Positions 48,393-59,672 of a DNA stretch of 64,000 bases are shown piece after piece. The first letter of the stretch is position 1. Each line of letters opens with the position of its first letter. The notes beneath the pieces were generated by a model. That model worked only from the letters and a program-made list of their open reading frames with translations. It searched no databases and was not told the DNA's origin. The position numbers and the translations under genes are program-made. The DNA comes from Closterium sp. Naga37s-1 (taxonomy: Eukaryota; Streptophyta; Zygnematophyceae; Desmidiales; Closteriaceae). The DNA is taken from the NCBI GenBank assembly GCA_947471745.1, contig CANJKZ010000523.1, forward strand, positions 384,501-448,500, written 5' to 3'.

Positions 48393-48440
48393 GTACCTGA
48401 CGCTCCAGGTAGCATCACTGTTGGGGTTGCATTAGCACCG

Positions 48441-48663
48441 CAAGTCAGCACCGCACCGGCGTGGGTGCGGGGGGCTTGAGTCACTCTAAAGAGAAGGAGA
48501 CCGCACTGGCGTGGGTGCGGAGAGTTCTCTTACCTCTGAATGATGAGTCCACACTGGCGTGGGTGTGGAAATACTCATTCTAGGTCACTTGAGGGTTTCC
48601 CGTTTAGGAGGCTAGCGGTTTCACTTAAAGCCTCGGGGCCTTCTCACACTGGCGTGGGTGTGG
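48441..48663 (+). other. Array of four hairpins sharing one loop, candidate structured RNA
   Basis: Four hairpins carry the loop [TC]GGCGTGG at 48457-48464, 48507-48514, 48555-48562 and 48650-48657. Stems are CCGCAC/GTGCGG in copies 1 and 2, CCACAC/GTGTGG in copy 3 and TCACAC/GTGTGG in copy 4, so changes on one arm are matched or wobble-paired on the other. Copies 1 to 3 have outer stems of unrelated sequence that also pair: CAAG/CTTG, AGAGAA/TTCTCT and ATGAGT/ACTCAT. Copies 3 and 4 are each followed by GTCACTTGA. No known RNA family recognised. Confidence 0.55.
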
Positions 48664-48719
48664 GGGGTTCGTCACTTGATGCGTCGGCCTGGAGCCACAG
48701 GGAGAGAGGGATGGAGCAG

Positions 48720-49052
48720 TGGAGGGATGGAGCAGTGGAGGCATCCCTGAGGGGGAGAAGCCGTTGAGGGGAGAAGCCGCCTGGAACAGTTAAGGGGAGA
48801 AGCCGAGCCGCCTGGTGCAGTTAAGGGTAGAAGGGGAGAGGAACCCCTGAACCTTGAAGGGGAGACGAACCCCTGAACCTTGAAGGGGAGGAGCAGAAGT
48901 AGCCGCCTGGTGCAGTCAAGGGGAGAAGCAGAAGTAGCCTCGTGTATAGAAGGGGAGAAGCAGAAGTAGCCTCGTGTATAGAAGGGGAGAAGCAGTCGGG
49001 TGCAGAGAAAGGGGTGCAGCCGTGAAGGGGAGAAGCAGCTGCTGAAGAAAAG
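48720..49052. other. Irregular GGGGAGAAGC-type repeats
   Basis: Loose repeats (GAAGGGGAGA, AGCCGCCTGGTGCAG, AGTAGCCTCGTGTATAGAAG) leading into the regular 32-nt array. No gene seen. Confidence 0.6.
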
Positions 49053-49716
49053 CTGAAGCAGCTTGGTACAGGGAAGGGGTAAAGCGGAAGCAGCCTGGTG
49101 CAGAGAATGGGTAAAGCTGAAGCAGCCTGGTGCAGAGAAGGGGTAAAGCTGAAGCAGCCTGGTGCAGAGAAGGGGTAAAGCTGAAGCAGCCTGGTGCAGA
49201 GAAGGGGTAAAGCTGAAATAGCCTGGTGCAGAGAAGGGGTAAAGCTGAAGCAGCCTGGTGCAGGGAAGGGATAAAGCTGAAATAGCCTGGTGCAGAGAAG
49301 GGGTAAAGCTGAAGCAGCCTGGTGCAGAGAAGGGGTAAAGCTGAAGCAGCCTGGTGCAGAGAAGGGGTAAAGCTGAAGCAGCCTGGTGCAGGGAAGGGGT
49401 AAAGCTGAAGCAGCCTGGTGCAGAGAAGGGGTAAAGCTGAAGCAGCCTGGTGCAGAGAAGGGGTAAAGCTGAAGCAGCCTGGTGCAGAGAAAGGGTAAAG
49501 CTGAAGCAGCCTGGTGCAGAGAAGGGGTAAAGCTGAAGCAGCCTGGTGCAGAGAAGGGGTAAAGCTGAAGCAGCCTGGTGCAGAGAAAGGGTAAAGCTGA
49601 AGCAGCCTGGTGCAGGGAAGGGGTAAAGCTGAAGCAGCCTGGTGCAGGGAAGGGGTAAAGCTGAAGCAGCCTGGTGCAGGGAAGGGGTAAAGCTGAAGCA
49701 ACCTGGTGCAGAGAAG
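49053..49716 (+). repeat. 32-nt minisatellite
   Basis: About twenty copies of a 32-nt unit (core AAGCTGAAGCAGCCTGGTGC then AGAGAAGGGGTA). It is stop-free in all three minus-strand frames, producing overlapping artefact open frames at 48672-49858. Confidence 0.97.
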
Positions 49717-49735
49717 GGGAGATGCAGTGGGGTGC

Positions 49736-49896
49736 AGGGAAGCACTCAGAAGGAGGTTTTTTAGCCGAGTGATACGGCAGTACCTTGATTCTCAGGGTCT
49801 CAGCCCGTAGGCATCCCACCCAATGGGAGGCTGATGGGACGGATTTTTTATCCTCCATGGCTTGTGCACAAGCCTACCAAAAAAAATAAAAAAAGG
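49736..49896 (+). mobile_element. Possible SINE-like insertion with A-rich tail
   Basis: A unique block of about 140 nt between two minisatellites. It has an A-box-like start (TAGCCGAGTGATACGG), a perfect 16-nt palindrome (GGCTTGTGCACAAGCC, about 49858-49873) and an A-rich 3' end (about 49879-49896). No clear B box or target-site duplication was identified, so the class is uncertain. Confidence 0.22.
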
Positions 49897-49984
49897 AAGT
49901 ATGTTGGGAGGTTGGGATGGAAAGGCGCAGTGAAGCAGGGAAGCAGAAAAGCAGTCAAGGGGTCAAGGAGAGAAGGGCTGACGC

Positions 49985-50430
49985 TGTGAAGGAGAGCAGA
50001 TGTGAAGGGATGAAGGGGTGAAGGAGTAAAGCTGTGAAGCAGTGAAGGGGTGAAGCTGTGAAGCAGTGAAGCAGTGAAGGGGTGAAGCAGTGAAGGGGTG
50101 AAGCAGTGAAGGGGTGAAGCAGTGAAGGGGTGAGCAGTGAAGCAGTGTAGCAGTGAAGCCGTGAAGCAGTGTAGCAGTGTAGCAGTGTAGCAGTGTAGCA
50201 GTGTAGCAGTGAAGCAGTGTACCAGTGAAGCAGTGTAGCAGTGAAGCAATGTAGCATTGAAGCAGTGTAGCATTGAAGCAGTGTAGCAGTGTAGCAGTGT
50301 AGCAGTGTAGCAGTGAAGCAGTGTACCAGTGAAGCAGTGTAGCAGTGAAGCAGTGTAGCAGTGAAGCAGTGTAGCAGTGAAGCAGTGAGTCAGTGTACCA
50401 GTGAAGCAGTGTAGCAGTGAAGAAGCAGAG
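49985..50430 (+). repeat. 8-nt satellite
   Basis: Octamer units GTGAAGCA, GTGTAGCA and GTGAAGGG in tandem for about 440 nt. Confidence 0.95.
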
Positions 50431-51734
50431 AAGCAGTGCAGTAGTACAGGCCATGATTTGTGCAGTAAAGGGAAGGGTGGGTGAGTAGAAAAGTAGCAGA
50501 GCAGATAATAAGGGGAGTAGAGCAGAAAAGAAGGGGAATGGAGCAGAAGGGGGACAGAGAAGGGGAGAAGAGGAGTGGAGTAGATAACGCAAAGATGGAT
50601 GGAAGTAGGCTGGGGAAGGATGGATTGGTTTGGTGTAGAAGTGAAGCTGAAGTGAGGAGTTAAGGCACTTCCATTACATTGCAGGGTAAATGTTGTAGCT
50701 GATGTGTACCTAGTACCGTACTCTATGATGGTTAAGTATTTAGCTTGTTATGTTCAAGTGGTACTTGCAGAACATCCCAGAATTGCAGCTTTCTCACAGA
50801 TAGTGGCATAAAACTCCATTGCATTATGGCTCTTGTATTAGTGCACCAACATACATGGAGGTATCACATGGAGCTTCCTGCTGCTACCATATCTAATCTT
50901 CTTCACTGGCAGTGGACTGACCACCCAACACCAGGCAGGGGGACGCAAGGCACTGAACACCAGGCCTTGACTGCACAGTGCAAGCTGGGTCGAGAAACAC
51001 TCAGAAAAGGATTCAGTTTGTCACCAGGCCGGGATAAAACAGCCTCGAGGTGGCCTGATTCAGTTCAGAGGGGCCACAGCAGATGTTTGCAGAAACGAAA
51101 CACTTTTAGCCTCAATATTTTGGAAAGTTTCAGTGCACCTACACTGTGAACCATTAAGATACAGCAGCACTATCAGTGGAAGGAGACAGGCTTGTCAGAG
51201 GCTCGGACTCTCGAGCCAATTTCCGAGGCTCGGGGTTCCAGGTTCAGGTGATCCCAGGGCAACAGGGCAGCAGCAGTAACCCTTGCATCATTACATCTGT
51301 CCCTTACAGTACTGTATGGAATTGTGAGCATCGAGCCAATAATCTTCGCTGGATCATTAGACGACGTCTTCCCTGCTACGTCGTTTCGCTCTGCTGAGTC
51401 GACATGGTGGGTCAGAGGAGGAGGAGGAGGAGATGGAAGATGAGGAAGCGGAAGGAGGAGCAGAAGGGGGGTGGCGCGGGGAGAAAGCGAGGGAGGAAGG
51501 CACAAGAGGGAGGGATTGCAGGGAGGTGAAGCTGGTAGAAGCGGTGTGCGGGTAGGTGGTGTGGTTGTGCCGGTTGGGGTGGAGAGTTGACTGGTGGGTG
51601 CGCTGCTGGGGGGTGATGTGCCTTCCTTGTAGCCAATGAGCTGGGAGGCATGGGGATGGTATGGAAAGAGAGCGAGAGGAGTGCAGAAAGGTTCAAGTAA
51701 AAACTAACCTGCAAGCGAGTAAAAAAGGAGCCAT
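50431..51734. other. Non-repetitive spacer
   Basis: Mixed sequence between satellites. A forward open frame (50745-51149) has no recognisable domain. A (GAG)n patch lies near 51418-51435. No gene can be supported. Confidence 0.4.
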
Positions 51735-51900
51735 TCACCTGCACTGACTGGCATTCACCTGCGCTGACTGGCATTAACTGCCATTGACTGCCATTAACTG
51801 CCATTGACTGCCATTGACTGCCATTGACTGCCATTGACTGGCATTGACTGGCATTGACTGGCATTGACTGGCATTGATTGGCATTGACAGGTCATAGAGA
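51735..51900 (+). repeat. 10-nt satellite
   Basis: CCATTGACTG and GGCATTGACT units in tandem; imperfect copies continue to about 52015. Confidence 0.95.
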
Positions 51901-52039
51901 GCCTCCACACTGCAGCATTGACTCAAACTGACTTGGGTTGACTGGATTTGACTTGCACTGACTGGCATTGACTCCCATTCACTGGCATTGACTCTCATTG
52001 ACTGGCATTGACTCGCACCTGAGGCGGGCCGCCCATGTG

Positions 52040-52352
52040 GTTGGTGGAGTAGAGAGTGGGCACGTCCACGAGGTGAGCCTGGCCGCTCCCCTCTCAATGA
52101 GCTCACAGTACGCCTCCACACTGCTGGCAAACGCTTTGAGCGACCGCCGCCTCCCTTTGCTCCCTCCTCTCCCAGCACACCCTCCCTCCCAGCCACGTCC
52201 CTTCCATCGCCTCAATGCCCACGCCCACGAGGTGACAGTATGCCTCCACGCTGCTGGCACGTGGACAGAGAGAGAGAGTAGGGGAGGTGAGAGGGCTGTT
52301 CCCCTGTCAACAAAATCACAGTATGCCTCCACGCTGCTGGCAAACAGCTTGA
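52040..52352 (-). pseudogene. Triplicated exon-like fragment encoding SSVEAYC
   Basis: Three related minus-strand pieces (about 52352-52300, 52260-52215 and 52140-52060) each read SSVEAYC: AYCDFVDRG, AYCHLVGVG and AYCELIERG. The middle copy looks internally shortened. The last is followed, in another frame, by a protein-like stretch LVDVPTLYSTNHMGGPPQ (about 52075-52022) ending at a GT. Family not recognised. It looks like duplicated remains of a host exon at the edge of the satellite. Confidence 0.3.
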
Positions 52353-52361
52353 CTAGCATTG

Positions 52362-54835
52362 ACGCGCATGCGCTCACACGCTCATGCGCTCACACGCTCA
52401 TGCACTCACACGCGCATGCGCTCACACGCTCATGCACTCACACGCGCATGCGCTCACACGCTCATGCGCTCACACGCTCATGCACTCACACGCGCATGCG
52501 CTCACACGCTCATGCGCTCACACGCTCATGCACTCACACGCGCATGCGCTCACACGCTCATGCGCTCACACGCTCATGCACTCACACGCGCATGCGCTCA
52601 CACGCTCATGCGCTCACACGCTCATGCACTCACACGCGCATGCGCTCACACGCTCATGCGCTCACACGCTCATGCACTCACACGCGCATGCACTCACACG
52701 CTCATGCGCTCACACGCTCATGCACTCACACGCGCATGCGCTCACACGCTCATGCACTCACACGCGCATGCGCTCACACGCTCATGCGCTCACACGCTCA
52801 TGCACTCACACGCGCATGCACTCACACGCTCATGCGCTCACACGCTCATGCACTCACACGCGCATGCGCTCACACGCTCATGCGCTCACACGCTCATGCA
52901 CTCACACGCGCATGCGCTCACACGCTCATGCGCTCACACGCTCATGCGCTCACACGCTCATGCACTCACACGCTCATGCGCTCACACGCTCATGCACTCA
53001 CACGCGCATGCGCTCACACGCTCATGCGCTCACACGCTCATGCACTCACACGCTCATGCGCTCACACGCTCATGCACTCACACGCGCATGCGCTCACACG
53101 CTCATGCGCTCACACGCTCATGCACTCACACGCGCATGCACTCACACGCTCATGCGCTCACACGCTCATGCACTCACACGCGCATGCGCTCACACGCTCA
53201 TGCACTCACACGCGCATGCGCTCACACGCTCATGCGCTCACACGCTCATGCACTCACACGCGCATGCACTCACACGCTCATGCGCTCACACGCTCATGCA
53301 CTCACACGCGCATGCGCTCACACGCTCATGCGCTCACACGCTCATGCACTCACACGCGCATGCGCTCACACGCTCATGCGCTCACACGCTCATGCGCTCA
53401 CACGCTCATGCACTCACACGCTCATGCGCTCACACGCTCATGCACTCACACGCGCATGCGCTCACACGCTCATGCGCTCACACGCTCATGCACTCACACG
53501 CGCATGCGCTCACACGCTCATGCGCTCACACGCTCATGCACTCACACGCGCATGCGCTCACACGCTCATGCGCTCACACGCTCATGCACTCACACGCGCA
53601 TGCGCTCACACGCTCATGCGCTCACACGCTCATGCACTCACACGCGCATGCGCTCACACGCTCATGCGCTCACACGCTCATGCACTCACACGCGCATGCG
53701 CTCACACGCTCATGCGCTCACACGCTCATGCACTCACACGCGCATGCGCTCACACGCTCATGCGCTCACACGCTCATGCACTCACACGCGCATGCGCTCA
53801 CACGCTCATGCGCTCACACGCTCATGCACTCACACGCGCATGCGCTCACACGCTCATGCGCTCACACGCGCATGCGCTCACACGCTCATGCGCTCACACG
53901 CTCATGCACTCACACGCGCATGCGCTCACACGCTCATGCGCTCACACGCTCATGCGCTCACACGCTCATGCACTCACACGCGCATGCGCTCACACGCTCA
54001 TGCGCTCACACGCTCATGCACTCACACGCGCATGCGCTCACACGCTCATGCGCTCACACGCTCATGCACTCACACGCGCATGCGCTCACACGCTCATGCG
54101 CTCACACGCTCATGCACTCACACGCGCATGCGCTCACACGCTCATGCGCTCACACGCTCATGCACTCACACGCGCATGCGCTCACACGCTCATGCGCTCA
54201 CACGCTCATGCACTCACACGCGCATGCGCTCACACGCTCATGCGCTCACACGCTCATGCACTCACACGCGCATGCGCTCACACGCTCATGCGCTCACACG
54301 CTCATGCACTCACACGCGCATGCGCTCACACGCTCATGCGCTCACACGCTCATGCACTCACACGCGCATGCGCTCACACGCTCATGCGCTCACACGCTCA
54401 TGCACTCACACGCGCATGCGCTCACACGCTCATGCGCTCACACGCTCATGCACTCACACGCGCATGCGCTCACACGCTCATGCGCTCACACGCTCATGCA
54501 CTCACACGCGCATGCGCTCACACGCTCATGCGCTCACACGCTCATGCACTCACACGCGCATGCGCTCACACGCTCATGCGCTCACACGCTCATGCACTCA
54601 CACGCGCATGCGCTCACACGCTCATGCGCTCACACGCTCATGCACTCACACGCGCATGCGCTCACACGCTCATGCGCTCACACGCTCATGCGCTCACACG
54701 CGCATGCGCTCACACGCGCATGCGCTCACACGCGCATGCGCTCACACGCTCATGCGCTCACACGCTCATGCGCTCCCATGCTCATGCGCTCCCACTCTCA
54801 TGCGCGCACACGCTCATGCGCGCACACGCTCATGG
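52362..54835 (+). repeat. 16-nt satellite with 48-nt higher-order unit
   Basis: About 2.47 kb of a 16-nt unit (CTCATGCGCTCACACG), roughly 154 copies. Variants mostly alternate in threes: ending ATGCGC after CTC, ATGCAC after CTC, ATGCGC after CGC. This gives a 48-nt higher-order repeat. All forward frames are open, and the apparent proteins of more than 800 residues (HALTRSC, HTLMRSHA) are the satellite read three ways. Confidence 0.98.
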
Positions 54836-55660
54836 ACTTTTGAGCTGACTCAGAAGTCCCATTCCCCCCGTTGCCTTGCCTTCCCCTGACACCACAAGCG
54901 CACCACAACAAGCGCCGCCGTCCATTGCTGGACGGCGCGCATTTGTGTGCGCGTTTGGCCATTGACGCAGCCCACGCAATTCGACCAAGGAGAGGCCGAC
55001 AGCTGTCGCTGCGGCGGTGAGCGCAGCTGTGGTTGCGATTGACGGGCCGCGCCCTCCCCCGCTCATGTGCTGCCAGGGGCTTTTGAGTTGACTCATAAGT
55101 CCCATTTCCCCCCTTGCCTGCCAGGGGCTTTTGGTTGCGAATGTTGTCCCCCGCTCATAGTAATGGTGTTTCCAGCCTTTGAGGCGCCTCAGAAGATACC
55201 TGGCCTGGAAAAGCCGTTCGTCCTGAGACGGGAACCACCCGGGCGGTTGCAAGAGAGAATCACCCGTGCGTCCTCAGAATCTACCTCGAGTGCTCACTGC
55301 GTGTGCTTGAGGGAATCACCCGTCCCCCTGCGAAATCACTCTCTACGTGTGCGTGATCGGGTCTAGTCCGCGATCTACGGGAACCATCGGGCCGCACATG
55401 GCGCCAGCGCGCTCACTGCCAGGCACCACCTTCTCGTCCTCTCTAACCTTCCCGCGGCTCTGCGTAGGACCGTGGAACACTTCCGGGAGTTGCGGCGCCC
55501 GGGCGGGACACCGAATCCGCGGTAGTCGTGTCGAATCAGGCTGGCTGGAGAGAGTAAAGGGGGCGTTAATGTCAGTACGATTACATCAGAGGAACGACGC
55601 TAGGACTGGAATTAAAGCCCCGATGGGAATCGACGCTCGACTACTACGATAGGATCTGTG
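54836..55660. other. Satellite flank with a short duplicated segment
   Basis: GACTTTTGAGCTGACTCA with CCCATTCCCCCC (about 54834-54878) recurs with changes at about 55078-55115. Between the copies the minus strand reads a smooth Ala-rich stretch (GPSIATTAALTAAATAVGLS), which might be an exon fragment. The remainder is unique sequence without recognised features. Confidence 0.35.
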
Positions 55661-58650
55661 AAGTACTGGGAGGGATTTAGGCCGGTGCCTGCGAAAGAAG
55701 GTGCAAGGGCTTATCCTTGATAGAAGTCTGAAAATGCTTGATTCGTGACAAGCAGCAGTGCTTTGATTCACTTGATGGAGAGTGGGCGGGGCGAGCAGGG
55801 CTTCAAGGGACGAACCTGAAGGGGGAGAGAGCAAGTGAGAGTAAGAAGCAGGCAGGAGGGAGCAACGGGAGGGGAATGGGAGCAGGGCAAGCAGGGAGGG
55901 AGGGTGGGGCGGAGCGGGTACTTAGCTGCCGGGTGAGGTGGAAGCAGCGGAGCCAGTGAGGGCGAGGGGGAGAGTGCGCGCGCCTTGCTTGCAGGGATCG
56001 CCAGTGAGTGAGCGCACACACGCTGCCCGCGCCACCCGCCACTCCGCCTCTCGCCTCCCCCTTCCTTGCCTCCCCCCCTTCTCCTCCGCCCTCGCCTACG
56101 CCAGCCCTCTCATGCCGAGTTTCCTGCCTCCGCCACATGCGCGCACGCCCACGTCGCGCCGTGCGACGTCGCGCGCTCGATATCGCGCCGTGCGCGATGC
56201 GCGGGCGGGCGTTGCGCCGTGCGACGACGCGCTAACGACAGCCGCGCCAGGCAGCGATGCGCCGACATGCCTTGCCGCTCCACATGCGCCCAACGCCTCG
56301 CCGTCGCGACGGCCCGCGGACGGCCGTCGCGCTGTGCGACGATGCGCGCGCGAACGCATTCCGCGCGACGAAGCGCGGACCGCCGCCTTGCCGTTCGACG
56401 GAACTACCTCGGCCGGCGGCCTTCTATCTCGGCGGGCAACTATCTCGCACTGAAACGATTCACGCGCGATTGGTTGTTTCAGCGAGCGTCGATGCGAAGA
56501 CATGGCGCGAGGGATGCGCGGATGAGACTGTGCGAGCTGCACGGCCTGCGGTGCGCGCAAAATAAGAGACAATCAGAAAGAGAGTGGTGAACGGGATTGA
56601 ACAAGAAACGCAAACTCTCTCGGTGCTAATCGGTGGATTGAAAATTTGAAATGGTTTGCGAAGCAGAGTTGACGAGAGTCGCAACGTACCTCGTTCGCAA
56701 CATTTGTCCTGGTTTCCTCGCCAATCCATCGCACGGCGCTGCAGGTCGTCTCAGCCCAGCAACATCACCTCCTCGCTGCGCTATCCGCCATTCCCCACCC
56801 CACCCGCTCGCTCCCCTATCAAGCACCAACCGATCGCATGTTACGCCGCGAGCAGCCAAGGCTCGTCGCGAGAGAGCTGCTCGAACCTCGTTCGCCGCCG
56901 GGTATCGCCGACTCCGTCGCGCGTATCACCAGTCGCGCGCTGCCGTCGCCCACACGGTGTTTCTCGCTCACTCCATCGCATCGCGTCGCGCGCGGGCTGT
57001 CGCATCGCGTCGCGCGCGGAATGTCGCATCGCGTCGTTTGCGGCGTTGACGAAAACCGTCAGCTTGGAACAGCTCTTCGCGAATCGCCGGCGACCGCCAC
57101 AACCGTCGCGTCGGGTGCCGAGCAGCGGCGTTGCGAGCACCGGCGACGGTTTCCGCTCCGCGGGTCGCTCGGCCGAGAGGGAGAGAACGGGAAAGACGGG
57201 AGAGCGGGGAGAGAGGGAGAGAGCGGGAGAAAGGTGGAAGAGAGAAAAGGATAGTGGCAGCGCGGAAAGAACCGACTCGAAGCGGCACGAAACGGACTGC
57301 AGACGCTCTACGCGGCGGACGCCTACCCGCTCCCCGAAAAGCGTCTCCCCGTCATGGGACGAGTCATGGCGAAGTCGATGCTCACTGCTTGGCGTCCGCC
57401 GAGTTGATAGGAACGCATTGCTGGGGAACGCTTTGAACGGGCGATTCGGAAATTGGTGGCTCTGCAGGATTGGTTTTGGCGTTGCCGAAATAGGAGCGAT
57501 TGGAGTAGGCAAAGATTGCAAGAGCGTGAGAGTTGAACAGATAAACGCCGTTCCTGGTGGGCCGCACATGGAGCAGCAGGAGGGCTTGCGTCGAGGGATA
57601 CAGGTGCAAAGTGAAAAGTGAGCAGCAGAAAATGAGTGATCATAGCAGCGGCGACCCTGCTTTGCTACCGCTTGGCAAGAAGTGGCCCAGCTAGTTAGCT
57701 GCGTGGGTTAGCTGCGTGGCAAGAAGGGGACCCTGCAACCCACGCAGCCACGGCAACACCACATTTCCTCCCCTTCTCTTTCTCCACCACCCTTCACCTT
57801 CACTCCATTTTCGCCGCTCCACCCTCCACCACCCTTCTCCTTCACTCCATTTTCGCCGCTCCACCTCCGCTCTCCTCGCATTATGCTGAACAGCATTCCT
57901 AATTATCACAGTAGATTTCCCGGCGATTTTACAGGCAACTCTGTGCTACGTCCATACGGCATCAACGAAGTTGGTGGAGCCGATTGCAGCCATCACGAAC
58001 GAGATTCGACGCTAGAAATGAGCTCCATCGTCAGCAGCGATCTCGTTAGTTAGCAGAAACGTCGCCTCTATCAGCAGAATCGGCTCTCTCCGTTAGCTGC
58101 GATGTCCTCGTCGACAGCTTCGTGTTTTGACGACGGCGACAATTCGGCCCGCCGTCAGCGGAAATTGTTGTCGGAAACGCTTCTTCCAGTCAGATTTTGC
58201 TGTCAGAAGCAACGATTTCCGCGGTCGGCAGCAATTTCGGCCGTCCGTCAGCCATTTCCGCCTTCAGAACCCACAATCCTCAAAATCGTTCAACTTTAAA
58301 GCTCGCGACCTCCATAGATTGCCGCATCCAAGTGTGAAGCTCGCGACGCGCCTCGTCAGAATCGCGCAGCCGTCGCTCGTCCATGGCAAAGCTGCGCGTG
58401 GAGGTCGCACGGCAAGACCCGCGATTTCTGCGTGGAGGATCGCTTCCGCGTCCAACCGCGCGATCCCTGCATCAGGTACGCTGCTCATGCCGGACTGCTC
58501 ATGCCGGACTGCTCACGTTAACCGCGTCAAGTCAATCTCGCTTTGCTCGTTTTCGAAATCGTTATCTTACTTCAATTCCGCGTCTGGATGTGCAGAATCC
58601 ATTCAAAGCGCGTTGAAGTGTTGAGGCGAAACCGCGGGGGAGCAACGCGG
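55661..58650. other. CpG-rich non-coding stretch, no gene supported
   Basis: From about 56030 to 57250 the sequence is dominated by CG-rich words (CGCGTCGCGCGCGG, TCGCATCGCGTC repeated near 56980-57040). Open frames up to 321 codons occur (56656-57621) but overlap equally long ones on the other strand and have no recognisable domain. They look like a composition effect. A 42-nt unit is duplicated at about 57783-57866. Confidence 0.4.
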
Positions 58651-58721
58651 CGAGCAGCTGAGTGTGTCACGTGGTGGTGGCGGTCCATCACACGCTGCCC
58701 CAGCAGCGGCGCTCAGCCACA

Positions 58722-59672
58722 CAGCAGCTGCTCTCCACCCAACCCACCACAGCTAAGTACCCCGCCCTTCCTCTCTTCTCCCAACCCTCACTCCTGTGCT
58801 GCATTTCATGTCTTGCTTGCACCATCCATTCAAGTTTTCTTTACTGCCCTTTGTCGCACCCATGAGACCTCCCTCCCCCAAGGTAGCAGGTATTTTTTAT
58901 TTTGGTACAGCCTCAGGTATTTGACTTTGGTACGAGGTCTCTTGGGTGTGCCACTGCAGCGGTCCACGCATGCATGCATCATTTTTGCAATTTCTGCACT
59001 CGACGCCCCCCCGCCCTCACTTCTTTCCTCGTCACTCCACCCCCCCTCACTTCTTTCCTCTTTGCCTTTCCCGCTCCTCTGCTCCCCTTTCACTTCCCCA
59101 GTCTCTCCCCCCCCTCCTCCCTTCCTCCCACTGCCCCGATCTGCCCCTCTCGTCCCAGCAGGTCGCTCGCACGGGAGTGGCAGTGGCAGCTGACATGGAG
59201 TGCACAGGCAGCAGCTGCTCTCCACCCAACCCACCCACAGCTAAGTACCCCTCCCTTCCTCTCTTCTCCCAACCCTCGCACTGTGTTGCTTTGCTTGTCA
59301 TGCTTGCACCATGCATTGCACTCCCTTTTTCACTGCTCTTTGTCACACCCATTAGACCTCCCTCCCCCAAGGTAGTAAGTAATTTTTTCTTGGTACAGCC
59401 TCAGGTATTTGTTTTAGTTTGGTTCAGCTGGTACGAGGTCTCTTGGGTGTGCCACTGCAGCAGTCCATTCATGCACAGATCATGCTTGCACTTGCTGCAC
59501 TCTTCACTTTCACTTGTCTTGGCTTCTTTCCTCACTGCTCTCCCCACTCCTCTGCCCCCCCTTCACTTCCCCGTTTTTTTTTCCCCCCTCCTCCCTCCTC
59601 TCTCTGTCCCAACCCGCCCCCTCCCGTCCCAGCAGGTCGCTCACACGGGGGTGGCAGTGGTGGGAGGGGAGG
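58722..59672 (+). repeat. Tandem duplication of an exon-plus-intron unit of about 480 nt
   Basis: Two copies, about 58722-59207 and 59208-59672. Each runs from CAGCAGCTGCTCTCCACCCA through GGTACGAGGTCTCTTGGGTG to an acceptor-like CAG and the exon-like GGTCGCTC[GA]CACGGG. The copies differ by substitutions and small indels. Confidence 0.9.

Noticed and set aside
48537-48580. Hammerhead ribozyme-like word (TGATGAG ... GGAAA)
   Set aside because: The catalytic core order CUGANGA...GAAA with three helices cannot be drawn. The segment is better explained as one of the four shared-loop hairpins.
48672-49858. Three overlapping minus-strand open frames of 260-360 codons
   Set aside because: They arise from the stop-free 32-nt minisatellite, and all three frames give the same cyclic peptide.
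45996-50430. CRISPR-like regular arrays
   Set aside because: Units are contiguous or nearly so, without unique spacers of constant length, and the context is eukaryotic.
51998-54889. Forward open frames of more than 800 codons in three frames
   Set aside because: They are the 16-nt satellite read in each frame. The peptide is a 16-residue cycle with no domain, no start context and no introns.
56030-57621. A gene in the CpG-rich stretch (frame of 321 codons)
   Set aside because: Equally long frames exist on the opposite strand, there are no recognisable motifs, and the Arg/Ser-rich content follows from CG-rich words.
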